Below are positions 1 through 5,584 of a stretch of DNA of 18,041 bases, in pieces. The notes beneath the pieces are model-generated. The model saw only the letters and a program-made list of their open reading frames with translations, was not told where the DNA came from and did no database searches. How positions within the stretch are numbered: the first letter of the stretch is position 1; each line of letters starts with the position of its first letter. A program made the translations under genes and the position numbers. The DNA is from an uncultured Roseburia sp. (GTDB lineage Bacteria; Bacillota; Clostridia; Lachnospirales; Lachnospiraceae). Where the stretch lies: positions 1 through 18,041 of the forward strand of contig CAMENQ010000009.1 of assembly GCA_945928585.1 (NCBI GenBank), given 5' to 3'.

Positions 1-41
1 TCTCTTTCCTGAGTTATTCCGCATATTTTTATTTCCTGCAA
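1..41 (-). CDS. trpF: Phosphoribosylanthranilate isomerase, N-terminal fragment (trpF)
   Basis: Only the first 13 codons lie in the window. They read L/M-Q-E-I-K-I-C-G-I-T-Q-E-R. The KICGIT motif is the first beta strand of TrpF, which isomerises phosphoribosylanthranilate to CdRP in tryptophan synthesis; its Cys is the catalytic base in the family. The best start is TTG at 41, because GGAAGGTG (48-55) sits six bases upstream. A GTG at 50 is in frame but too close to that site. The gene follows trpC after 112 bases, the usual C-F order. The rest runs off the left edge, so integrity cannot be judged. Confidence 0.85.
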   Translation of the reverse strand, partial: MQEIKICGITQER

Positions 42-47
42 TATATA

Positions 48-55
48 CACCTTCC
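48..55 (-). promoter_or_regulatory. Ribosome binding site that decides the TTG start of trpF
   Basis: On the minus strand the sequence is GGAAGGTG, followed by a six-base spacer (TATATA) and TTG. It supports TTG over the in-frame GTG, which overlaps the site itself. Confidence 0.6.
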
Positions 56-153
56 TTCATCTAAGCTGTATTTAATTCTTATACCTGTACGTATTTTTCG
101 TAATCCAATCATTGCGCATCATTTTTTACTGAACTTTTACTGCCATATTACGC

Positions 154-972
154 TTATTGCTCTAAATATACCTTTTTCCATCCCAGTGCCTTTTCCTTTG
201 GTTTTTCGCTTTCCATAAACGCCCTTCCGATAAGAAGTGCATCTACATTGCTTTTCTTTAAAAATCTAATGTCATCATCTGTCGACACACCGCTTTCCGA
301 TACAAAAACAGGTCTTTTTTTGCCGGAGCTGCTTTCGCAAGTCAGCTTATCCATATATTCTGAAAGTCTGCCTGTATGGTTTAAATCAATGGTAAAGTCT
401 TTTAGATTTCTGTTATTTACACCTATTATTTTTGCATTAAGTTTAAGTGCCCGCTCCATTTCCTCCTCGCTATGTACCTCCAGAAGTACATCCATTCCAA
501 GGCTGTAAGCAAGGTCATAAAATTTTTTCATATCAGCGTCATTTAATATGGCGGCTATAAGAAGTATACAGTCGGCACCTATTACCTTTGCCTCATATAT
601 CTGGTATTCATCTATAATGAAATCCTTTCTTATTATTGGAAGGGGTGATATTTTCCTGACTTTTTTAAGGTATTCCACTCCTCCGTTAAAATGGTCTTCC
701 TCAGTCAGCACACTTATTGCATCAACAGACTCATTATACTGGTCTATTCGGTCTGTAAGCTCTATTTTGCCGTCTATAACTCCCATGCTTGGTGAAGCCT
801 TTTTAAATTCACCGATTATTGAAAGTCCATCCTTTGCCAGCGCATCATAAAAGCTTACAGACTTTCTGTCACTGTTAAGTGCAAGTTTTTTCATGTCATC
901 CTCTGAAATTCTTGCCTTATGCTCAACCAGCCTTTTTCTCTTATCCTTTACTATTTCATCTAAAATACCCAT
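154..972 (-). CDS. trpC: Indole-3-glycerol phosphate synthase (trpC)
   Basis: The 272-residue protein has the full single-domain TrpC signature. This enzyme closes the indole ring of CdRP with loss of CO2 in the cytoplasm. Visible motifs, in barrel order, are the ExK strand with SPS (E55, K57, SPS 60-62), VLTEEDHF near 88-95, RKDF at 115-118 (K116 matches the general acid), LLEVH at 163-167 (E165 matches the general base), GVNNRN at 184-189, VSESG at 224-228 and IGRAFM at 248-253. Length is normal. The ATG start has a GAGAGG site upstream. The gene is preceded by trpG after 63 bases and followed by trpF after 112 bases. trpD, which usually lies between trpG and trpC, is missing. This is not a TrpC-TrpF fusion, since trpF follows separately. 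Confidence 0.97.
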   Translation of the reverse strand: MGILDEIVKDKRKRLVEHKARISEDDMKKLALNSDRKSVSFYDALAKDGLSIIGEFKKASPSMGVIDGKIELTDRIDQYNESVDAISVLTEEDHFNGGVEYLKKVRKISPLPIIRKDFIIDEYQIYEAKVIGADCILLIAAILNDADMKKFYDLAYSLGMDVLLEVHSEEEMERALKLNAKIIGVNNRNLKDFTIDLNHTGRLSEYMDKLTCESSSGKKRPVFVSESGVSTDDDIRFLKKSNVDALLIGRAFMESEKPKEKALGWKKVYLEQ

Positions 973-1008
973 CTGTTTTTCCTCTCAACTACAATATATT
1001 TTAATAAT

Positions 1009-1025
1009 CCTTACTTTCGGTAAGG
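1009..1025 (-). other. Small hairpin in the trpG-trpC gap
   Basis: CCTTAC (1009-1014) and GTAAGG (1020-1025) form a perfect six-base-pair stem with a five-base loop. It occupies the 63-base gap where trpD would be expected in the common operon order. There is no U-tract, so it does not look like a terminator. It could be a processing or stability element, or chance. Confidence 0.4.
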
Positions 1026-1035
1026 AATTACCCAT

Positions 1036-1605
1036 CTAATTAATATTATTAATAAAGTTTTCTATAAGTTTTTTTCCGTGCTCCGTATAAATGGATTCCG
1101 GGTGGAACTGGAGTCCGATGACAGGATATTCTTTATGCTTAATTGCCATGATTTCACCATCCTCTGTCTTTGCGGTAACTGACAGACAGTCAGGCATAGT
1201 TTCTTCAATAATGGCTAAAGAATGATATCTTGCCACCTTTATAGGTGAATTTATTCCTTCAAAAATTCCTGTTCCATCATGCTCTATAGATGACTGCTTT
1301 CCATGGAATATTTTTTTTGCATAGGATACTGTCGCTCCAAATGCCTCACCTATAGTCTGGTGTCCAAGGCATATTCCAAGTATAGGCTTTTTTCCTGCAA
1401 AATACTTTACCACATCAAGGCATATGCCTGCATCCTTAGGTGATTTAGGTCCCGGTGAAAGTACTATTTTGTCAGGATTTAACTTTTCTATTTCCTCTAT
1501 TGTTATTTTATCATTTCTGACTACTTTAATGTCATCAGTAAATATGCCCATATACTGATACAGATTATATGTGAATGAATCATAATTATCTATTAATAAA
1601 ATCAT
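1036..1605 (-). CDS. trpG: Anthranilate synthase component II, glutamine amidotransferase (trpG)
   Basis: A 189-residue class I glutamine amidotransferase that releases ammonia from glutamine for TrpE. The N-terminal LLIDNYDSFTYNL (3-15) and LSPGP (49-53) are typical of the TrpG/PabA family. The catalytic triad is visible: C79 in GICLGH (77-82), and H168 and E170 in FHPES (167-171). It starts 21 bases after trpE, with GGGAGG about nine bases before the ATG, so the two subunits are almost certainly co-translated. The TrpG and PabA families overlap, so this subunit may also serve para-aminobenzoate synthesis; that is inference. No trpD domain is fused at the C-terminus. Confidence 0.96.
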   Translation of the reverse strand: MILLIDNYDSFTYNLYQYMGIFTDDIKVVRNDKITIEEIEKLNPDKIVLSPGPKSPKDAGICLDVVKYFAGKKPILGICLGHQTIGEAFGATVSYAKKIFHGKQSSIEHDGTGIFEGINSPIKVARYHSLAIIEETMPDCLSVTAKTEDGEIMAIKHKEYPVIGLQFHPESIYTEHGKKLIENFINNIN

Positions 1606-1626
1606 ATGGCTTTTCCTCCCTTTCTT

Positions 1627-3051
1627 TTACATATTTGTCTCAGGTGCTACAAGTGTTCTTGCAAGTGCAGCAACTTTATTGCAGCACTCCTTATATTCAT
1701 TTTCCGGAACGGAATCTGCCACTATGCCTGCTCCCGCCTGAAGATATACCTTGTCACCTTTCTTTATCATGGTTCGTATGGTTATGCAGAAATTCATATC
1801 TCCTGTAAAATCTATATAGCCTGTGGCTCCTCCGTAAAGTCCTCTTCTGACTGTTTCAAGCTCATCTATTATTTCCATTGCTCTTATTTTTGGTGCTCCG
1901 CTAAGTGTTCCTGCCGGAAGGAATGAGGATACAAGGTCAAAAGGATGATATTCCTTGTTTTTTCTTCCCTCCACAAGTGATACTATATGCATTACATGTG
2001 AATATTTTTCTACATCCATAAAGCGTGCAACCTTAACCGTTCCAAACTCTGAAACACGTCCCATATCATTTCTTGCAAGATCAACAAGCATAACATGTTC
2101 TGCTCTTTCTTTTTCATCCTTAAGAAGACTGTCCTTTAAAAGTAAATCCTCCTCATCATCTGCACCTCTCGGTCTTGTACCTGCTATTGGACAGGTCTGG
2201 ATTTTTCCATCCTTTTCCTTTACTATCATTTCAGGCGAGCTTCCTATAATTTCAAAATCTCCAAAATTAAAATAATAAAGATAAGGTGAAGGATTAAGTT
2301 CCCTAAGTTCTCTGTATAAATCAAAACCCTTCTGCTTTGTCTCTATTGTCCATCTCTGCGACAATACAGTCTGGAATATGTGTCCTTCCTTTATATATTC
2401 CTTTATTTTATTTACCTTTTCACTATACTGCTCCAATGTATCTGATTTTTTTATTATAACACCGTCATGTACAAAGTTTCTTTCTTCCTTCTTAGGAGCT
2501 GAATTTTTGCCAAGTGCTTTATTTATAAGTTCCTCTGCCTCCTTTAAGGCCCTTTGTTTTCCTTCCTCCGTAGGTTCTTCCAGAACAACTGCCGAAAGTG
2601 TCTCTGCCACATGGTCAACTACAATAAACTTTGTGGCAAGCATAAACTGTACCGTCTCTATGCCTATCTCATCAGGATTGTCATCAGGAAGAACTTCTGT
2701 ATATCTTATATAATCATATCCAAGACTTCCTACAAGACCACCGCAGAAGGCAAGTTCTCCTGCTTCCTTTTCCACATGGAACATATTGCAGTACTCTTTT
2801 AATTTTTCAACAGGATTTCCTTCAAGTACTTCTGTGCTTCCATCTTTTCGTGTGATAACAATGCTCTGTCCCTTTGACTGTACCAGTTCCTCAGGCTCAA
2901 CACTCATAAATGTGTATCTGTCATAATCCTTGTCATAGCTTTCAAGGAGAAATCCTATTTTTTCCCTTCCAAGGTTTTCGTACATTCCTACTGCTGTCTC
3001 ATTAACAACGCTTATTGTTTTTCTGTATGCTTTTAAGTTTCTTTCTTTCAT
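1627..3051 (-). CDS. trpE: Anthranilate synthase component I (trpE)
   Basis: A 474-residue chorismate-utilising enzyme catalysing the first committed step to tryptophan. The LLES motif (35-38) is the element that binds feedback-inhibiting Trp in the family, so allosteric control is expected. The C-terminal chorismate-binding domain shows VLSQR (229-233), GTRPRG (291-296), VDLARND (323-329), GTLSGAPKIRAME (381-393) and FCITIRT (421-427). The tract PIAGT (288-292) fits TrpE; PabB has PIKGT with a catalytic Lys. The ATG start has a GAGAGG site. The gene heads the trp cluster and lies behind a long T-box leader. All motifs are intact. Confidence 0.97.
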   Translation of the reverse strand: MKERNLKAYRKTISVVNETAVGMYENLGREKIGFLLESYDKDYDRYTFMSVEPEELVQSKGQSIVITRKDGSTEVLEGNPVEKLKEYCNMFHVEKEAGELAFCGGLVGSLGYDYIRYTEVLPDDNPDEIGIETVQFMLATKFIVVDHVAETLSAVVLEEPTEEGKQRALKEAEELINKALGKNSAPKKEERNFVHDGVIIKKSDTLEQYSEKVNKIKEYIKEGHIFQTVLSQRWTIETKQKGFDLYRELRELNPSPYLYYFNFGDFEIIGSSPEMIVKEKDGKIQTCPIAGTRPRGADDEEDLLLKDSLLKDEKERAEHVMLVDLARNDMGRVSEFGTVKVARFMDVEKYSHVMHIVSLVEGRKNKEYHPFDLVSSFLPAGTLSGAPKIRAMEIIDELETVRRGLYGGATGYIDFTGDMNFCITIRTMIKKGDKVYLQAGAGIVADSVPENEYKECCNKVAALARTLVAPETNM

Positions 3052-3070
3052 ATAATAATCCTCTCTTTCT

Positions 3071-3112
3071 TAAAAAAGTGCCGCAAATTTCCTATTATTT
3101 GCAAAAAGCACT
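3071..3112 (-). terminator. Terminator-like hairpin just ahead of trpE
   Basis: In the minus-strand RNA AGUGC (3112-3108) pairs with GCACU (3081-3077), and GCAAAU (3102-3097) pairs with AUUUGC (3088-3083). An asymmetric internal loop separates the two helices, the apical loop has eight bases, and six U follow. It ends only about 20 bases before the trpE start, beyond the T-box terminator. It could be a second termination point, but with no visible antiterminator it may only be a weak attenuator. Confidence 0.45.
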
Positions 3113-3115
3113 GCA

Positions 3116-3180
3116 CGGCAGCGTCGCTTATAAATTTGCATTTACGAATTTTTTGGTGCGGTATTTCACGCTGTCGCTTT
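3116..3180. repeat. Palindromic intergenic repeat, copy 1
   Basis: On the plus strand this begins CGGCAGCG and ends CGCTGTCGCTTT. GGCAGCG (3117-3123) can pair with CGCTGTC (3169-3175), so the ends form an imperfect inverted repeat. It aligns along its length, with scattered differences, to the copy at 3352-3427. It lies between the T-box terminator and trpE. No coding content is seen. Confidence 0.6.
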
Positions 3181-3220
3181 AGTATTTTCTTTTACGCTGT
3201 TGCTATAATTTTTTTATTTT

Positions 3221-3260
3221 AAAAAAGTCCCCGGCTGCATATTCTTATACAGCCGGGGAC
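3221..3260 (-). terminator. T-box-controlled terminator of the trp leader
   Basis: GTCCCCGGCTG and CAGCCGGGGAC form a perfect 11-base-pair stem (3250-3260 with 3227-3237) with a 12-base loop, followed in the minus-strand RNA by six U (3226-3221). The CCCC of its 5' arm (3258-3255) is also needed to pair with GGGG of the T-box sequence. The terminator and antiterminator are therefore mutually exclusive, as expected for a T-box switch. Confidence 0.92.
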
Positions 3261-3351
3261 GATTGTTCTCGTGGTGCCACCCCTATTCTCATAATGAAAA
3301 AGTGATTTATGGTCTACGTCTGCATTGTGCTTTATAGGTTTCCCTGCCTCT

Positions 3352-3427
3352 CGGCAACGCGCTTTTAATTTCGCATTCGCGAATTTTTGGTTTCGCAAAA
3401 TTTCTGCTGTCGCTTTTGGAATTTCCT
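3352..3427. repeat. Palindromic intergenic repeat, copy 2, inside the T-box leader
   Basis: On the plus strand it begins CGGCAACGCGC and ends TGCTGTCGCTTTTGGAATTT. It aligns with copy 1 (3116-3180) in the same orientation. It sits between the first terminator-like hairpin (3435-3465) and the T-box antiterminator, so it separates Stem I from the switch region. It has a partly self-complementary centre around 3367-3384. Confidence 0.6.
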
Positions 3428-3434
3428 ATTAATT

Positions 3435-3465
3435 AAAAAAACGTATATTCCGATTAGAATATACG
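3435..3465 (-). terminator. Internal terminator in the trp leader, overlapping a Trp-rich mini-ORF
   Basis: CGTATATTC and GAATATACG form a perfect nine-base-pair stem (3457-3465 with 3442-3450) with a six-base loop, followed by seven U (3441-3435). Its 5' arm is also codons 5 to 7 of a candidate leader peptide with two Trp codons. It is separate from, and lies upstream of, the T-box terminator. Confidence 0.75.
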
Positions 3466-3477
3466 CCACCAATCCAT
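3454..3477 (-). CDS. Candidate trp leader peptide MDWWRIF
   Basis: A seven-codon reading frame, ATG at 3477 to TAA at 3454, encodes MDWWRIF. Two adjacent Trp codons (3471-3466) lie immediately before the 5' arm of the terminator at 3435-3465, and the stop codon falls in the hairpin loop. This is the layout of a ribosome-mediated attenuator: a ribosome stalled on Trp codons would cover the 5' arm and prevent termination. The weakness is the lack of a good ribosome binding site; only GAG five bases before the ATG is visible. An in-frame stop lies just upstream, so it is not part of a longer gene. Chance is possible. Confidence 0.4.
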   Translation of the reverse strand: MDWWRIF

Positions 3478-3539
3478 TATGACTCATTCAGATACTAAGC
3501 TATATGCGTTTCTGTTATTGCTTTTCTGTAACATTAATG

Positions 3540-3577
3540 TGTTAGCTCTAATATATATTTAATATAGAGCATTAACA
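3540..3577 (-). other. Hairpin in the T-box leader, possible Stem II/III position
   Basis: TGTTA-GCTCTA (3540-3550) and TAGAGC with TAACA (3565-3577) pair with a small AT bulge, giving a long A+T-rich hairpin. It lies downstream of Stem I in the transcript, where T-box leaders carry further helices. Its role is inferred from position only. Confidence 0.4.
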
Positions 3578-3799
3578 TAAATATCATACATCTTTATATC
3601 TTACCCCTGTAACGTGAGGACACGTATCAGCCTACTTATATGAATATCCGTTTTTTAATTTATATGTTCAGCTTCAAATCTCACAAACCCATTCCCTAAA
3701 GCTTCCCGTATCGGTTTCCACCAGCCCGACTCTCTGTGCCTTTCCACAATAGGTACTCTTTTGCTCATCGACTTTATTTATTTAATTAACTATGCTACC

Positions 3800-3827
3800 A
3801 TTTTACCACGATAAATTCATTTGTCAA
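3800..3827 (-). promoter_or_regulatory. Promoter of the trp operon
   Basis: On the minus strand TTGACA (3827-3822, perfect -35 consensus) is followed after 16 bases by TAAAAT (3805-3800, -10). Transcription would start near 3793, about 20 bases ahead of T-box Stem I. The -35 box begins seven bases past the sdaAA stop codon, and no terminator lies between. Confidence 0.8.
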
Positions 3828-3833
3828 TCTTTT

Positions 3834-4703
3834 TTATTGAGACATACGCATTTCTACTTTTTTTGCACTTTCTGTAATTGCCAGACCATCCTGCCCCGTC
3901 TCTCTAAGACACGAAGGTAAAAGCCTTCCGATACGCTTCATAGATGCTATTACTTCATCCGGCTCGATGGCACTTCGTACACCTGCCAATGCCATCTGTG
4001 AGGCTATGACCGCATTTACCGCTCCTGATACATTTCTTTTTATACATGGCACTTCCACAAGTCCTGCCACCGGATCACATGTAAGACCTAACATATTTTT
4101 TAAGGCAAACGCTGCTGCATGGATAATTTCTTCATTGTCTCCATTTTCCAAATAAGTCACGGCTCCGGCCGCCATGGCACTTGCAGAACCGATTTCTGCC
4201 TGACAACCTCCTTCTGCACCTGATATGCTTGCACTGGCAGCAATAACTTCGCCTATACCTCCTGCCACATACAAAGCCTCTATCATTTTTTCCATTGATG
4301 CATTCCTTTGTTCTTTATATGTGAGTAGAACTGCAGGTATCACACCACAGGAACCGGCTGTGGGCATGGCAACGATACGGCGCATACAGGCATTTGATTC
4401 TCCCATTTTTACGGCCTTTTCCATCACCTGTACCAGAAAATCCCCTACCAGACGATTTTCTTTCATACGGAATTTTTCCAGTTTTTCTCCATCACCGCCT
4501 GCCAATCCGCTGAGGGATTTCAGATGAGGATTATAAGATTCATCTGCCTCCTTCATTGCTTCAAACATAGACTGCATCGTTTTCATTGATTCGCTCTTTG
4601 TCACATTTCTTTCCCGCATATCTTCCTGCAATACAACCTGCCAGAATGGTATGTTCCGCTGATTAGACAGTTCTACAATTTCACTTAACTTTAATAAGCT
4701 CAT
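3834..4703 (-). CDS. sdaAA: L-serine dehydratase, iron-sulfur-dependent, alpha subunit (sdaAA)
   Basis: A 289-residue catalytic subunit that, with SdaAB, converts L-serine to pyruvate and ammonia in the cytoplasm. PTAGSCGV (114-121) and GAEGGCQAEIGSASAMAAG (162-180) are family motifs. C167, C209 and C220 have the spacing (42 and 11) of the residues that ligate the 4Fe-4S cluster in bacterial L-serine dehydratases of this type. Length matches the alpha chain of two-subunit Bacillota enzymes. The start ATG overlaps the sdaAB stop by four bases (ATGA), so translation is coupled. No terminator follows, and the trp promoter begins seven bases after the stop. An oxygen-sensitive cluster fits an anaerobic host. 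Confidence 0.97.
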   Translation of the reverse strand: MSLLKLSEIVELSNQRNIPFWQVVLQEDMRERNVTKSESMKTMQSMFEAMKEADESYNPHLKSLSGLAGGDGEKLEKFRMKENRLVGDFLVQVMEKAVKMGESNACMRRIVAMPTAGSCGVIPAVLLTYKEQRNASMEKMIEALYVAGGIGEVIAASASISGAEGGCQAEIGSASAMAAGAVTYLENGDNEEIIHAAAFALKNMLGLTCDPVAGLVEVPCIKRNVSGAVNAVIASQMALAGVRSAIEPDEVIASMKRIGRLLPSCLRETGQDGLAITESAKKVEMRMSQ

Positions 4704-5377
4704 TCTTCCTCATCTCCTTCCATCGGACTGTAGTAAGTTACCTTTTCAACGCCTTCCAGATGCTCCAGCCAGTTGATTGATTCCTCCGGTATTTCCTGAT
4801 CACATTCAATAACCATTACTGCATTTCCTCCACGTGATGCCCGGTATAACTGCATTGTTGCAATGTTGACTGATTTGTGTGCCAACATGCTGGTTACTTC
4901 TGCCACATGTCCCGGCTGGTCAAGGTTATGCACAATAAGTGTAGGATATTCGCCGGAAAAATTAGCCTCCAATCCATCCACACTGGCTATATTGATTAAT
5001 GAACCTCCTATGGATTCACCTATTACCGTCAGTTTTCTTCCATGCACACCCTCAAGAATCAGCTCCACTGAGTTTGGATGTCTCTCCGGTAAGTCTATCT
5101 TGCCAAATTCCAGTTTCATACCGGCTTCCTCTGCTAATTCCACACTTTTTGGAATACGCACATCATCAGGCTTCATTCCAAGAAGCCCTGCAACGATTGC
5201 AAAGTGAGTTCCGTGTCCTTTGCCTGTTGCCGCAAATGACCCATGCAGCAATATCTTTGCAGATGCAATAGGCTGTCCCATCAGCTTTCTTGTTACATAT
5301 CCTATTTTTACCGCACCTGCAGTATGAGAACTGGATGGTCCTACCATAACCGGACCTATAATATCAAATAAATTCAT
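4700..5377 (-). CDS. sdaAB: L-serine dehydratase, iron-sulfur-dependent, beta subunit (sdaAB)
   Basis: A 225-residue subunit with GPSSSHTAG (13-21) near the N-terminus and SFAATGKGHGTH in the middle, both typical of the serine dehydratase beta chain. A C-terminal ACT domain (roughly 147-215, from TLIVHNLDQPGHVAEV) is likely to bind an amino acid, probably serine. I chose ATG 5377 because a strong GAGGAGGAGG site lies directly upstream and MNLFDIIGP is the usual family N-terminus. The open frame extends to ATG 5464, but those 29 codons lie in repeat DNA. The gene is followed by sdaAA with a four-base overlap. It lies 207 bases after galK, with no convincing promoter seen in the gap. Confidence 0.96.
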   Translation of the reverse strand: MNLFDIIGPVMVGPSSSHTAGAVKIGYVTRKLMGQPIASAKILLHGSFAATGKGHGTHFAIVAGLLGMKPDDVRIPKSVELAEEAGMKLEFGKIDLPERHPNSVELILEGVHGRKLTVIGESIGGSLINIASVDGLEANFSGEYPTLIVHNLDQPGHVAEVTSMLAHKSVNIATMQLYRASRGGNAVMVIECDQEIPEESINWLEHLEGVEKVTYYSPMEGDEEE

Positions 5378-5390
5378 ATTCCTCCTCCTC

Positions 5391-5461
5391 GATTCAGGAA
5401 GTCCCACCTGACAGCGAGACTTCTTGAATAATTTTATGCTGTGCTTTTGAAATTTCTTATT
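5391..5461. repeat. 71-base tandem repeat unit A ahead of sdaAB
   Basis: First of two head-to-tail units of 71 bases. On the minus strand AAGTCTCGC and GTGGGACTT form a nine-base-pair stem (two G-U pairs) around TGTCAG. The distal part (TGCTGTGCTTTTGAAATTT) resembles the ends of the repeats at 3116 and 3352. It lies in the 5' leader of sdaAB. Confidence 0.65.
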
Positions 5462-5532
5462 CATTCAAAAAGTCCCGCCCGGCAGCGAGACTTCTTAAAG
5501 GAATTTATGTTGTTGTTTTTGGAATATGGAGA
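5462..5532. repeat. 71-base tandem repeat unit B, possible galK terminator
   Basis: Second unit, in the same orientation as unit A and differing by scattered substitutions. On the minus strand AAGTCTCGC and GCGGGACTT form a nine-base-pair stem with one G-U pair around TGCCGG, followed by TTT. It is the only terminator-like structure between galK and sdaAB, though its U-tract is short. Confidence 0.6.
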
Positions 5533-5584
5533 ACATGGTGAAGTTCCATGTCTCTATGCTTTTTATGGCTGAATCGTTATATTC

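Larger units (their letters stand above)
3221..3772 (-). promoter_or_regulatory. tRNA-Trp-responsive T-box leader of the trp operon
   Basis: The conserved T-box AGGGGTGGCACC lies at 3284-3273. GGGG pairs with CCCC (3258-3255) and ACGA with UCGU, leaving a seven-base bulge UGGCACC, the standard antiterminator form. UGGC complements a GCCA tRNA end. Stem I shows a specifier loop: CCUA (3753-3750) pairs with UAGG (3698-3695) above it, GCAAA (3764-3760) with UUUGU (3687-3683) below it. AGAGUA lies on the 5' side and GAA then UGG (3691-3689) on the 3' side, so the specifier reads Trp. Uncharged tRNA-Trp should favour read-through into trpE. The spacing from Stem I to the T-box, almost 400 bases, is far longer than usual and contains another terminator and a repeat. 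Confidence 0.93.

Noticed and set aside
66..116. A 16-codon frame between trpC and trpF
   Set aside because: It has no clear ribosome binding site and no recognisable sequence; its single Trp codon is not enough to suggest a leader peptide.
3435..3477. A second, degenerate T-box suggested by GGTGGC before the first terminator
   Set aside because: The bases around it cannot form the antiterminator: no partner for ATTGG follows, and the AGGG part is missing.
3365..3487. A 40-codon frame in the trp leader with a hydrophobic start (MSHNGLVAYILIG)
   Set aside because: It has no ribosome binding site, runs through the terminator hairpin and into repeat copy 2, and overlaps the better-placed Trp mini-ORF. 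It is probably chance.
5378..5464. An upstream start giving sdaAB 29 more residues
   Set aside because: The extra codons lie within the tandem repeat, and the strong ribosome binding site is directly before ATG 5377.
5523..5555. A hairpin after galK (ACATGG/CCATGT)
   Set aside because: The stem is short with a bulge and has no U-tract, so it was not called a terminator.
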